From contig NZ_CP029145.1 of NCBI RefSeq assembly GCF_003149515.1, positions 496,001 to 560,000 of the forward strand: DNA of 64,000 nucleotides, written 5' to 3'. Source of the stretch: Hymenobacter nivis (GTDB taxonomy: Bacteria > Bacteroidota > Bacteroidia > Cytophagales > Hymenobacteraceae). Below are positions 25,652 through 34,126 of the stretch, in pieces. The position numbers and the translations under genes were made by a program. How positions within the stretch are numbered: position 1 is the stretch's first letter; each line of letters opens with the position of its first letter. The notes under the pieces are model-generated. The model was not told the origin of the DNA and searched no databases. It was given only the letters and a program-made list of their open reading frames with translations.

Positions 25652-26500
25652 TCTTCTTTGAAAGAATTAAAATTTTTTTATGATAGTCTTTATAATGAAG
25701 GAATAATATATATTATTGATCACGAAGACGATATTCTTCCCGAGATAATACATCGAGCGGTCAATAGAAAAAAGCCATTTTCTGAAAATAAAAACGAATT
25801 AAAAGATGCTTTAACATGGTTAAGTTACGCAAAATTTGTAGAAGATTATGAATTAATTAATTGTATTCTTATAACCGATAACGTTAGAAATTTCTGCGAT
25901 TTAGAAAAACTAAAGAAAGATGAGTTAGTGATTCATAATGATTTATTAAATGATACTAAGAGATTCAGAATTTATCGCTCAATAAAAGATTTTTTGCAAA
26001 GTGAGGATAAAATATTGAGTTTCTCTTCCGTGCGATTTTTGCAGTGGGTAAATCACCAGGATTTCAATGATGCATTTGTTATAAATATTCTTAGAAATGA
26101 TTTAAGTGATGATGTGAAAAGAAGTATTAAAGATAAATTTGCATACTATAACTTAAGCTATATTTTTGGTACTGATTATAGTGTTGAGGGTTTTATAGCA
26201 TTTGATGATCAATTTTTTCTCCATAGAGTAGAAAATATCGAAGTAGATACTTTTGATGAAGAATGTATACTATCTGGAGATGTGTTTATAAGTTGTTCTG
26301 CGCAAGCTTACGAATACAGTGATGGAATAAACGATTCTGATGACGACAGCTATCGGTATTTTATTAATAATATGTCTTCTGGTAATGAATACAGATTATT
26401 CGGCGAAAAGGAGTTGAATATTAAAGTTACATTCTCATTTTATTATAACAGAAATGAAAGGCCCTTTAATCTTAGTATTGATTCCATAGAACTAACCTAA
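25652..26500 (+). pseudogene. PIN-domain protein, C-terminal part
   Basis: About 282 codons in AT-rich DNA (SSLKELKFFYDSLYNEG ...). The segment ENKNELKDALTWLSYAKFVE and LITDNVRNF supply the remaining PIN acidic residues, as in DUF4935-type PIN proteins; a C-terminal domain of about 150 residues (from SIKDFLQSEDK) has no recognised fold. Large PIN proteins of this kind may act as toxins or RNases in defence, but no antitoxin is seen. The half-gene cannot be expressed as the original protein while the IS is present. Confidence 0.8.
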
Positions 26501-26511
26501 TCTGTAAAAGC

Positions 26512-26697
26512 CAAGCACGCCACACGGCCTCCGCCACGGTGTGCGCCGTGCCCGCCGGCGGCGCCATGCTGATGAAGCCGCTGCTGCTGCACGCCTCCAG
26601 CCGCAGCACCAGCGACCGGCCGCGGCGGGTGATTCACCTGGAGTTTTCGGCCCAGGAGCTGCCCGCAGGGCTGGCCTGGCGCGAGCGGCGTGCCTGA
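26512..26697 (+). pseudogene. Phytanoyl-CoA dioxygenase family, C-terminal stump
   Basis: 61 codons ending TGA 26695. AVPAGGAMLMKPLLLHASSR and RRVIHLEFSAQELPAGLAW match the end of PhyH-type Fe(II)/2-oxoglutarate oxygenases, including the His that binds iron (LLLHAS). The 5' part is missing: the AT-rich PIN region ends a few bases before. The arrival of that region, or the deletion with it, probably truncated this gene. Confidence 0.6.
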
Positions 26698-26781
26698 CGC
26701 GGCTAAATCGTGCCTTGGGGCCCAAAGCCCGTGCCCCGCCCACTAAGCAGTCACGCATAAGTAATCGTATTGAATTTTGAA

Positions 26782-26872
26782 CGTCATGCTGAGCTTGTCG
26801 AAGCATCTCTCCCGCTTCGTTGAACGGTGCAGGCGAAGCGGGAGAGATGCTTCGACAAGCTCAGCATGACCG
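26782..26872. repeat. Family A palindromic repeat, copy 4
   Basis: Nearly perfect: arms CGTCATGCTGAGCTTGTCGA and TCGACAAGCTCAGCATGACC plus AGCATCTCTCCCGCTTCG / CGAAGCGGGAGAGATGCT. It lies between the PhyH stump and the 3' end of the symporter gene. This is the best-preserved copy in the window and the best query for searches. Confidence 0.9.
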
Positions 26873-26939
26873 CCTTTTTAGCTACGATTACTTTTGCGCT
26901 ACTGCTTAAGAGCCTGCGCGCCTGGTTCGGGCGCACCCG

Positions 26940-28271
26940 CTATTCGTGGCAAACCCCCACGAGGGGTAGTTCGGCCACGGGCTCGGGGCGCTCGTTTTCG
27001 GGCACCGAGCGGCCTTGCAAGGCCAGCTGGTGCCGGGCCTCGTTGAACTCGCCCTCGCTTTTGGCCACTACCAGCGTGGCAATGCCGTTGCCGATGACGT
27101 TGGTGATGGCGCGCGCCTCGCTCATGAAGCGGTCGACGCCCAGCAGCAGGGCCACGCTCTCGACCGGGATGATCTTGGTGGCGGCCAGCGTGGAGGCCAG
27201 CACGATGAAGCCCGATCCGGTGACGCCCGCCGCGCCCTTGCTCGTGACCACCAGGATGGCAATCAGCGAGAGCTGCTGGGAAAGCGAAAGTGGAATGTTA
27301 AAGGCCTGGGCCAGAAAGATTACCGCGATGGAGAGGTAGATGGACGTGCCGTCGAGGTTGAAGGAGTAGCCGGTGGGAATGACCAGGCCGGCCACCGAGC
27401 GCGAGCAGCCGTAGCGCTCCATCTTGTCGATCATGCGGGGCAGGGCCGACTCGGACGACGAGGTGCCCAGCACCAGCAGGATTTCCTCCTTGATGAAGGT
27501 GAGGTAAGGCCACAGGCGCAGCTTGTAGTAGCGCATTATCAGGTTGAGCACCACGAAGATGAACAGGAACATGGTGGCGTACACCACCAGCATGAGCTTG
27601 CCCAGCGGTAGCAGCGTGGCAATGCCGTACTTGCCGATGGTGAAGGCCATGCCCCCGAACGCGCCCAGCGGGGCCAGCTTCATCACCAGGGCCAGTACCC
27701 CGAACATAGCGTGCGAGAGCCGGTCGAAGGTCTTCACCAGCGGCTCGGCCATTTTGCCCATCCGGTTGAGGGCCAGGCCGAAGAGCACCGCAAACAGCAG
27801 CACTTGCAGGATGTCGCCCTTGGCAAACGCCTCCACCACGTTGCCGGGCACGATGTGGGTGAAGAACTCCACCCAGTTCATCTCGCCGGCCTGGGAGGTG
27901 AACTTGGCGGCTTCTTCCACCTTTTTGCCGTCGCGCAGCACGGCCTGGGCCACGGCCTGCACGCCCGCGCCGGGCTTGGTAAGGTTGGCCACCAGAATGC
28001 CGAGGCCCAGGGCCAGCGTAGTCACGATTTCGAAGTACAGCAGGGCCTTGCCGCCCACGCGGCCCACCTTTTTGAGGCTGCCCATGCCCGCAATGCCCAG
28101 CACCACCGTGAGGAAGATGATGGGGGCAATCAGCATCTTGATGAGGTTGATGAACGTGTCTGCCACGGGCTTGAGGGCCGCGCCAAACGTGGGAAACAGG
28201 GCCCCCACCAGCACGCCCAGGGCAATGGCCGTGAGCACCTGCATGGTAAGGTTCGAATACAACCGTTTCAT
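26940..28271 (-). CDS. dctA: Dicarboxylate/glutamate:cation symporter, DctA type
   Basis: A 443-residue DAACS-family transporter with about eight membrane segments and two hairpins. Conserved stretches: SSSESALPRM (first hairpin, TSSSESALPRMI), YSFNLDGTSIYL, SKGAAGVTGSGFIVLAST and GVDRFMSEARAITNVIGN. It imports C4-dicarboxylates or acidic amino acids with H+ or Na+; the DctA name rests on the SKGxAGVTGSGF motif. A 500-bp repeat-rich region lies upstream of its start. Confidence 0.92.
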   Translation of the reverse strand: MKRLYSNLTMQVLTAIALGVLVGALFPTFGAALKPVADTFINLIKMLIAPIIFLTVVLGIAGMGSLKKVGRVGGKALLYFEIVTTLALGLGILVANLTKPGAGVQAVAQAVLRDGKKVEEAAKFTSQAGEMNWVEFFTHIVPGNVVEAFAKGDILQVLLFAVLFGLALNRMGKMAEPLVKTFDRLSHAMFGVLALVMKLAPLGAFGGMAFTIGKYGIATLLPLGKLMLVVYATMFLFIFVVLNLIMRYYKLRLWPYLTFIKEEILLVLGTSSSESALPRMIDKMERYGCSRSVAGLVIPTGYSFNLDGTSIYLSIAVIFLAQAFNIPLSLSQQLSLIAILVVTSKGAAGVTGSGFIVLASTLAATKIIPVESVALLLGVDRFMSEARAITNVIGNGIATLVVAKSEGEFNEARHQLALQGRSVPENERPEPVAELPLVGVCHE

Positions 28272-28300
28272 AACAAGGGTATTAATTATATGGAAAGGAG

Positions 28301-28500
28301 TTATTAGTTGTCAGTTGCTCGTTGTTAGTTGAGTATTGAGCCATTAGCAGGGGCTTTTAAGCGGCCCTAAGCGGATAGTATTAGCTTTCATGTTAATGAT
28401 CAGCTTATTGCGCTCGAATTAATGGACGATTGATCCAGGCCAGGCACTTAGCTGGTTATAAGCGGACTGATAACTGACAAAGAGCAACTGACAACCTACT
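28301..28500. repeat. Family D inverted repeat, copy 2, with a family E unit inside
   Basis: Arms GTTATTAGTTGTCAGTTGCT (left) and AGAGCAACTGACAACCTACT (right) match those of the repeat at 10991-11066, but the centre is larger because it contains the family E unit at 28331-28451. This looks like one repeat inserted in another. It lies just upstream of dctA. The remaining 28500-28787 is GC-rich without a visible gene. Confidence 0.65.
28331..28451. repeat. Family E 120-bp repeat, copy 1
   Basis: About three quarters identical to 51876-52000 over 120 bp. Shared blocks: GAGCCATTAGC, GGGGC, TTTTAAGCGG, AGCGGATA, GATTRATCCAGG-like and CAGGYACTTA. It shows no reading frame. Both copies lie just upstream of minus-strand membrane-transport genes. 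Confidence 0.75.
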
Positions 28501-28786
28501 AAGGGGCGGGCGGCGCACTACGGCGCGTGGTGGTTGAGCCGGGCGGCATTCAGGGCTGCGTGCGTGGTTGGGAACGCGGCCAGTGAAATAGGATTTTCAT
28601 GGCGGGTAGCCGGGCGTGGCGGGGCAAACGGCGACGAAAAGGACGGGCGGTAAAAGTAGGTCGGGCGCGGCTTCACGGGGCGGGTGCTTCGGCCGCGGGG
28701 CCCTGAAAAGCCACAACAAATTCAGCATTTCGTCAATCTTTCCGGGGGCCCCGGTGTTACATCACCGACCCATAACTCGCCCCGCC

Positions 28787-28960
28787 ATGAACGGTAAAGA
28801 CCTTTTTAATTTCGGCCCCGCCTTCGGGTATTTCTTCCGCAAGAACGATCCGGCCCGCAAGTCCAACTTCAACCTCAAAACCATGCACTTCATCAATAAG
28901 CTCAGCTTGGCGATGTTCTTGGTCTGCCTGGTGGTCATGTTTTTCCGCTACGTGCTGTAA
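28787..28960 (+). CDS. Small membrane protein of 57 residues
   Basis: ATG 28787 (MNGKDLFNFGPAFGYFFRKN). A soluble N-terminus with Arg/Lys is followed by one membrane helix (LAMFLVCLVVMFFRYVL). It resembles short single-pass proteins common in Cytophagales (possibly DUF6728; from memory, unverified). An MmcQ/YjbR gene begins 14 bp downstream on the same strand, so the two are likely co-transcribed. Confidence 0.7.
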   Translation: MNGKDLFNFGPAFGYFFRKNDPARKSNFNLKTMHFINKLSLAMFLVCLVVMFFRYVL

Positions 28961-28974
28961 ACAAGGTTGTTGCA

Positions 28975-29337
28975 ATGAACATTGAGGACTTCCGCGATTA
29001 CTGCCTGGGCCTGCCGGGCGCCACGGAGGAAACACCGTTCGGCCCCGATACGCTGGTGTTCAAGGTGGGCGGTAAAATATTCGCCCTCACCGATTTGCAA
29101 ACCTTTGCCAGCGTAAACTTGAAGTGTGCGCCTGAGCGAGCCGCCGAGCTGCGTGAGCAGCACGACTACGTACTGCCCGGCTTTCACATGAACAAGAAGC
29201 ACTGGAACACGGTGCTCATCGGCACCGGGGCCCCCGACGCCGTGGTGCGGGCCTGGACGGCCGAATCGCACGAGCTGGTGGCGGCCGCCCTGCCCAAAGC
29301 CGTGCAGGCCGCCTTGGTTCGGGCCCTCGAAAAATAG
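28975..29337 (+). CDS. MmcQ/YjbR family protein
   Basis: A 120-residue CyaY-like fold protein starting MNIEDFRDYCLGLPGATEE. Family marks seen are TPFGPDTLVFKVGGKIFAL, PGFHMNKKHWNTV and the C-terminal SHELVAAALPK. Members bind DNA in some reports but have no firm biochemical function. It lies between a small membrane protein and an Rrf2 regulator, all on the plus strand within about 20 bp of each other. Confidence 0.92.
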   Translation: MNIEDFRDYCLGLPGATEETPFGPDTLVFKVGGKIFALTDLQTFASVNLKCAPERAAELREQHDYVLPGFHMNKKHWNTVLIGTGAPDAVVRAWTAESHELVAAALPKAVQAALVRALEK

Positions 29338-29357
29338 CCCCCGGGGCCCTGCGTGCC

Positions 29358-29792
29358 ATGCAAATCAGCAGTCGTTTCTCCGTGGCCGTGCACGTGCTTG
29401 CGCTCCTGGCGAACCAGGATCCCGCGGCCTTGCTGACCTCCGGCCGCATGGCTGGCAGCGTGAACACCAACCCGGTGGTTATCCGCCGCATCCTGGGCCA
29501 GCTCAAAAAAGCGGGGCTCGTGGAGGTGCGCGCCGCGGCGGGCGGTACATTCCTGCGGTGCGCGCCAGCCGGCATCTCGCTGCTCGACGTGTACCGGGCC
29601 GTGGAGGTGGTGGCCGAAGGCAAGCTGTTCCACGTGCACGAGGGGCCCAACCCGCGGTGCCCCGTGGGGCGCAACATCCAGGCCGCGCTGGACGCTACGC
29701 TCGTGCGCGCCCAAGCGGCGCTGGAACGGGAGCTAGCCCACGTGACCCTGGCCCAGGTAGTGGCCGACCTGACTTTAACGGTCAGCGCCTGA
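29358..29792 (+). CDS. Rrf2-family transcriptional regulator
   Basis: 144 residues from ATG 29358 (MQISSRFSVAVHVLALLAN), with a winged helix-turn-helix (SGRMAGSVNTNPVVIRRILG; AGLVEVRAAAGGTFL). The three-Cys iron-sulfur ligand set of IscR is absent: only one Cys lies in the loop (PRCPVGRN), so it is closer to YwnA-like members that sense by other means. It may control the genes upstream or itself. Confidence 0.9.
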   Translation: MQISSRFSVAVHVLALLANQDPAALLTSGRMAGSVNTNPVVIRRILGQLKKAGLVEVRAAAGGTFLRCAPAGISLLDVYRAVEVVAEGKLFHVHEGPNPRCPVGRNIQAALDATLVRAQAALERELAHVTLAQVVADLTLTVSA

Positions 29793-29970
29793 CCTTCTTG
29801 ACGCTCATCATAGCAACCATGCTTCCGCCGAAATGCACCGGGGCATCAAAACGGCCCAGCGTTCGACACCAATGGCCATAGTGGCGCTCGACGAGCTGTG
29901 GGGGTAACATAATTTCGGTAAGGAGCGCTTCATGGCCGCCCATTGGTGGCCCAAAATGAGTAACAAAAGA

Positions 29971-30010
29971 AACGGTCAGGCTAAACGAAACGAAGCATCT
30001 CGCCCGCGCA
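29971..30010. repeat. Family A palindromic repeat, copy 5, left arm (cut by IS630)
   Basis: AACGGTCAGGCTAAACGAAA then CGAAGCATCTCGCC. The matching right arm is at 31267-31301, beyond the IS630 element, so the element landed in the spacer of this repeat. Confidence 0.8.
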
Positions 30011-30087
30011 AATAACCCAACCGATTTAGGTACTGCTGAGTCAGCGAAGTTGACTAACAGAATACAGGTAGTTTAGGTTGGCCTGGT

Positions 30088-30558
30088 ATGGCCCGACCAA
30101 TCACTCCTTTTATCCTAGCGGCCGCCGACCAGGCTGCCCTCGAAAACTTCACCCGCACGGGCTGCCGCCCGGTGCGGGCCGTACGCCGCGCCCAGGCCCT
30201 GTTGGCCTTAGCTACGGGCATCGGCCAACAGGCGGCCGGTAAGGCCATCGGCCTGAGTCGGCAGACCGTCAGTGAGCTGCGCCGCCGCTACGAAGCGGGC
30301 GGCTGGGAGCTCGCGCTATCTGAGGCCCCGCGTAGTGGCACGCCCCCACGCTTCGACGGGCCCCAGCGGGCCGCCCTCACCGCTCTGGCCTGCACCCCGG
30401 CCCCGGTAGGCCACAGCCGCTGGACGTTGCGTTTGCTCGCCGACAAAGCCGTGGAGCTGGAACTGGTGGAAACTATTTCCCACGAGACGGTGAGCCAGGT
30501 GCTCAAAAAAACGAGTTGCCGCCTCACCGCCAGCAGCACTGGTGCCTGGGGGCGGTGA
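30088..30558 (+). CDS. IS630 transposase, first frame
   Basis: 156 residues (MARPITPFILAAADQAALEN). N-terminal helix-turn-helix domains (QQAAGKAIGLSRQTVSELR; then a second winged helix ending SHETVSQVLKK). Translation would stop 14 codons past the slippery run CTCAAAAAAACGAG; a -1 shift there continues into NELPPHRQQHWCLG, the usual start of the IS630 catalytic domain. Confidence 0.9.
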   Translation: MARPITPFILAAADQAALENFTRTGCRPVRAVRRAQALLALATGIGQQAAGKAIGLSRQTVSELRRRYEAGGWELALSEAPRSGTPPRFDGPQRAALTALACTPAPVGHSRWTLRLLADKAVELELVETISHETVSQVLKKTSCRLTASSTGAWGR

Positions 30559-31253
30559 ACGCCGCCTTCGTAGCCCGGATGGAGGACGTACTGGCCGTCT
30601 ACGAACGGCCTTATGACGCGCGTTTTCCCGTTGTCTGCTTCGATGAGCGGCCCTGCGTGCTCCACGGCCAGCCCGTCGAACCGCTGGCCCCGGTGCCAGC
30701 CCAACCGGCGGTGGGCAAGCAACCGGCCAAAGCCGGGCGGCCCCGCCGCGAGAGCAACACCTACGTGCGCCAGGGCACGGCTTGCCTGCTGGCCGCCTTC
30801 GAGCCGGGCACGGGCCAGCGCCTGGTCGAGGTCTCCGCCCGCCGCACCGGGGCCGACTACTGCCGCTTTATGCAGCAACTGGCCGCTCACTACCCGCAGG
30901 CCGAGAAAATCGTGTTGATGCAGGACAATCTCAACACCCACACCGATGCCGTCTTCTATCAGCACCTGCCGGCGGCCGAAGCGCGGGTGCTAGCCGCTCG
31001 CTTCGAGGTGCATTACACGCCTAAAAATGCCTCCTGGCTCAACATGGTCGAACTCGAACGCTCGGCCATCGCCCGCCAGTGCCTGCACCAGCGCATCCCC
31101 ACGCAAGACGAACTCACGGCCCACGTCGCCGCTTGCGTGGCTGAGCGTAATGCGGCGCGGGCCACCGTAAAATGGCAGTTCACCCTCGAAAAAGCCCGCG
31201 TCAAACTCGACCGACACTATCGGAAAATTAGGGCAGCTAATTTGCCTGACTAA
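30516..31253 (+). CDS. IS630 transposase, second frame (DDE catalytic domain)
   Basis: The catalytic domain, with all three acids visible: Asp in VVCFDERPC, Asp in LMQDNLNTHTD and Glu in WLNMVELERS. HYTPKNASWLNM is the family signature. It is best read as the C-terminal part of a frameshifted fusion with the first frame, since its own start (TTG 30516) would give a protein lacking the DNA-binding domain. Confidence 0.9.
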   Translation: MPPHRQQHWCLGAVNAAFVARMEDVLAVYERPYDARFPVVCFDERPCVLHGQPVEPLAPVPAQPAVGKQPAKAGRPRRESNTYVRQGTACLLAAFEPGTGQRLVEVSARRTGADYCRFMQQLAAHYPQAEKIVLMQDNLNTHTDAVFYQHLPAAEARVLAARFEVHYTPKNASWLNMVELERSAIARQCLHQRIPTQDELTAHVAACVAERNAARATVKWQFTLEKARVKLDRHYRKIRAANLPD

Positions 31254-31266
31254 GCAGTAGTTACGC

Positions 31267-31301
31267 CGGAGAGATGCTTCGTTTCGTTCGGCATGACCGT
31301 T
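31267..31301. repeat. Family A palindromic repeat, copy 5, right arm
   Basis: CGGAGAGATGCTTCGTTTCG then TTCGGCATGACCGTT, complementary to the arm at 29971-30010. Confidence 0.8.
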
Positions 31302-31309
31302 CTTTTTTC

Positions 31310-31455
31310 GGCAGTGGTCCAAAGCGGGGTGATATTCTATTTTCAGTTATTGGCACATTCTAATGGGAACCACTTGAATAGAGTCAGAAAAGCGGAAAAC
31401 AGTGTGTCAAGAAGCAGAATTAAATGCTGGAATCACCCCGCTTTGGACCACCGCC
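31310..31455. mobile_element. MITE-like element, family F copy 2
   Basis: 146 bp bounded by GGCAGTGGTCCAAAGCGGGG and its complement (CCCCGCTTTGGACCACCGCC). The centre is AT-rich and unlike copy 1 at 21923, though the total length is the same to 1 bp. No reading frame. It sits just past the IS630 element and before the 3' end of the carboxypeptidase gene. Confidence 0.75.
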
Positions 31456-31498
31456 CTTTTTTCGGTCAACAAACTTTTGGTCGGTAACCACCCAGCGG

Positions 31499-34126
31499 CT
31501 ATTGCCCGACCAGGAACACGGCGTTGCTGAACAGCAGTTTGCCGCTTTGCCAGAAGGCGCGGAACAAAGGGTTGTCGCCGAGGTAGATGACCTGGCCGCG
31601 GCCCAGGTCCTGTTCGCCCAGCACCAGCGTGTCCACCAGCTCTTTGCGGGCCTTAGTACCGGCAAAACCGGCGTAGTAGGCGTTCTTTTTGATGACGCCC
31701 ACGTTCCAGCCGCCCTTGCCCAGGAAGCGGTAGCTAAGCGGCGTGCGGACGAGGGCCGAGTAGGTGCCGCCGTAGCCAAAGGCCAGTGGGTGCGTGTTGT
31801 CGAGCTGCACGCGGTAGATGGTGCCCAGTGCCTGGTCCTCAGTGCCTTCGCGGTCGGCGTTGCCGTAGCGGCGCAGCGGCAGGTAGGGGTCGGCTTTCTC
31901 GGCTTTTTTGATGGCTACCGAGTCGGTAGCCTTGGCTTTGAGCAGGAAGTCCTTCTTATTGGCCAGGAATTTCATGCCGCCTTCCATGGCGATGAGCTTG
32001 CCGCCGCCGCGCACCCAGGCCTTGAGGGTTTCCAGGGCCTTGTCGGGGTAGATGTCAGCGTAGTTGCCGTCGGGCAGAATCAGGACGTCGATTTTGGCCA
32101 TGCTCACCCGGCTCAGGTAGTCGGTGCCGAGCACCGTGATGGGGTAGCCGATCTGCTGCTCGAAAAAGTGCCACACCTCGCCAAAAGCGGTGGCGTCGAT
32201 GCCGGGGCCCGCCACCACGGCCACCACGGGCTGTTTCACGAAGTGCACCGTGCCCGAGCCCAGGTCGCGCCCGGTGGTCGAAAAGCCCGTTTTTACGGCC
32301 TGCAACACCGTGCCCGCCGAGTCGGCCTGAGCCCGCACCAGCTGGTCGAATTTGGGCCCCAGGGCCTCGTTTCCGGTGCGGGTGATGACGAGCGTACCGG
32401 GTGCGTACTTCTGCCCCTCGGCCTCAAAATCCTTTTCGGCAAAGCGTACTTTTACCTTCTGCTGAAGCAGTTGGCTAAGGAAGCGTACGTCCTGCAAGTT
32501 GTTCCAGCGGGCCAGGTAGGCGTAGGGCTTGTCGGTGGGGGCGGCGGCGCTGCCCTTCACCACGGCTGGGGTGGGCGTGGGGCCCGAGGCGTCGAGGCGC
32601 TGGGCCAGGGCGTAGGCCTTCACCCCAAACGAGTAGGGTAGGGCCCAGGAGGTGATGTCGTAGGTGAGCGAATCTTCCAGCTGCGGGCGCGGCTCGAACA
32701 GCACCTTCACGAGCGTCGATTTGGGCTGATACATGCTCACGAGCACGTCGTGGGGCGCAATTTCCACGTCCTCGGTTTTGCCGGAGGCGTAGCTGTAGCC
32801 GCGGGTGCGTAGCTTCTTGGGCGCGAAGCCGTAGCTGATTTGCTGGCGCTCCAAGTACTGGGTCAGCATTTTCAGCTGGCCGGGATCGTTGCCGGAGGCC
32901 AGCACGTAGGTTTTGTAGGGGCCCCGGGGCTTGGTTTTGGCGGTGGTGAAGTAGGCCTGGAACTCGCGCAGCAGGTCGTCGTGGCGCTCGGCGGTGGCCT
33001 GGAGGGTGGCGCGGCTGGCGGCGTGGTGGTGGGCAATGCGCTGGGCCAGGGTGAGGGTGTCGCCGTCGACGCGGGCGCAGCGCACGCCGGCGGGGCCCCC
33101 GCCGCCCTGCTCATACGTCATGCCGATGGCGCCGTTGAAGCTGGGCCAGGTGTCGCCGTAGGTGGGGGCAAACAAATCGTAGGTTTCGCGGGTGAAATAC
33201 AACCAGTTGTTCTTGTCGAACGTGGCCCGGTTGTAGTCGCCGATGATGCCCTGGAACTTGCGCTGCCAGGGCGTGATGTCGGCGTGGTAGGGCTTGGCCG
33301 CGGGCGAGAAGTAGTACGAGTTGTTGGGCCCCATCTCGTGGAAATCGGCGTGCACCTGCGGCAACCACTTATTATACAGCACAATGCGCTGGCGGCTTTC
33401 CTGCTGGGTTTGCCAGGCCCAGTCGCGGTTCAGGTCGAAGTAGTAGTGGTTGTAGCGGCCGCCGGGCCAGGGCTCGTGGTGCTCCCACGAGTCGGGCCCC
33501 GCGTTGGGATTTTGGTTGCGCACGCGGTTGTACCAGTTCACGTAGCGGTCGTGGCCGTCGGGGTTCACGCAGGGGTCGATGATGACGACCGTATTCTTCA
33601 GCCAGTCCTGCATTTGCTGGTCCTGGGGGTTGCCCAGGTCATACAGCACCTGCATCACGGCCTCCGAGCTCACAGCCTCGTTGCCGTGCACGTTGTAGCT
33701 CATCCAGCACACGGCCGGCATCTGGCGGCTGGCGGTGCCGCTTTCGAGGCCGGCCAGGCGGCGGTCGTTGTGCTGAATGGCGTCGAGCTGACCGAAGTTT
33801 TCGGTGCTGGCCACCTCAATTACTTCCAAGGTCCGCTTCTCGTACGTTTTGCCGTAGGGCACCACTTTCATGCGGCCGGGGGTGTGGGCCACCACGTGGG
33901 CGGCGTAGCGCAGCACGTCGGCCTGGGGCGTGAACTGGCTGCCCAGTGGGTAACCCAGGAACTGGCCGGGGGTGAGCAGGGGCCCCGCGGCGTTGGCCGG
34001 GGCAGTTTGTGCGGCGCTAGCGAAGGGCAAGGCCAGGGCCAGCAGCACCGCCAGGCCGGTGTGGCCCAGGGCCTGCGCCGCCGCTTGCCCGCGGGCAAGT
34101 AATTTGGTACGTAGTGAGTATGCCAT
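31499..34126 (-). CDS. Secreted M14 zinc carboxypeptidase-family protein
   Basis: An 875-residue exported protein. A signal peptide (LAVLLALALPFASAAQ) is followed by an M14 peptidase domain. Zinc ligands are visible as His147 and Glu150 in YNVHGNEAVS and the later His in VHADFHEMG; DPCVNPDGHDRY is the substrate-side motif. The C-terminal half (from about 430) is a long extension with a glutamine-amidotransferase-like stretch (VAVVAGPGID; KIDVLILPDGNY), common in the large Bacteroidota members. It probably degrades peptides in the periplasm or outside. The start is ATG 34126; the codon before is TTG. Confidence 0.93.
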   Translation of the reverse strand: MAYSLRTKLLARGQAAAQALGHTGLAVLLALALPFASAAQTAPANAAGPLLTPGQFLGYPLGSQFTPQADVLRYAAHVVAHTPGRMKVVPYGKTYEKRTLEVIEVASTENFGQLDAIQHNDRRLAGLESGTASRQMPAVCWMSYNVHGNEAVSSEAVMQVLYDLGNPQDQQMQDWLKNTVVIIDPCVNPDGHDRYVNWYNRVRNQNPNAGPDSWEHHEPWPGGRYNHYYFDLNRDWAWQTQQESRQRIVLYNKWLPQVHADFHEMGPNNSYYFSPAAKPYHADITPWQRKFQGIIGDYNRATFDKNNWLYFTRETYDLFAPTYGDTWPSFNGAIGMTYEQGGGGPAGVRCARVDGDTLTLAQRIAHHHAASRATLQATAERHDDLLREFQAYFTTAKTKPRGPYKTYVLASGNDPGQLKMLTQYLERQQISYGFAPKKLRTRGYSYASGKTEDVEIAPHDVLVSMYQPKSTLVKVLFEPRPQLEDSLTYDITSWALPYSFGVKAYALAQRLDASGPTPTPAVVKGSAAAPTDKPYAYLARWNNLQDVRFLSQLLQQKVKVRFAEKDFEAEGQKYAPGTLVITRTGNEALGPKFDQLVRAQADSAGTVLQAVKTGFSTTGRDLGSGTVHFVKQPVVAVVAGPGIDATAFGEVWHFFEQQIGYPITVLGTDYLSRVSMAKIDVLILPDGNYADIYPDKALETLKAWVRGGGKLIAMEGGMKFLANKKDFLLKAKATDSVAIKKAEKADPYLPLRRYGNADREGTEDQALGTIYRVQLDNTHPLAFGYGGTYSALVRTPLSYRFLGKGGWNVGVIKKNAYYAGFAGTKARKELVDTLVLGEQDLGRGQVIYLGDNPLFRAFWQSGKLLFSNAVFLVGQ

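Larger units (their letters stand above)
30031..31259 (+). mobile_element. IS630-family insertion sequence
   Basis: A 1.23-kb element bounded by inverted repeats: left TACTGCTGAGTCAGCGAAGT, right (complement) TACTGCTTAGTCAGGCAAAT. The first and last TA are the expected IS630 target duplication. It holds one transposase in two frames joined by a canonical A-AAA-AAC slippery site. Outside it the two arms of a family A palindrome face each other. Confidence 0.9.

Noticed and set aside
29800..29970. Possible gene remnant after the Rrf2 gene
   Set aside because: Short open stretches in two frames, but none resembles a family convincingly.
32840..34102. 420-codon plus-strand frame opposite the M14 peptidase
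   Set aside because: Antisense to a gene with signal peptide and complete zinc site; Val/Gly/His-rich composition is typical of a shadow frame.
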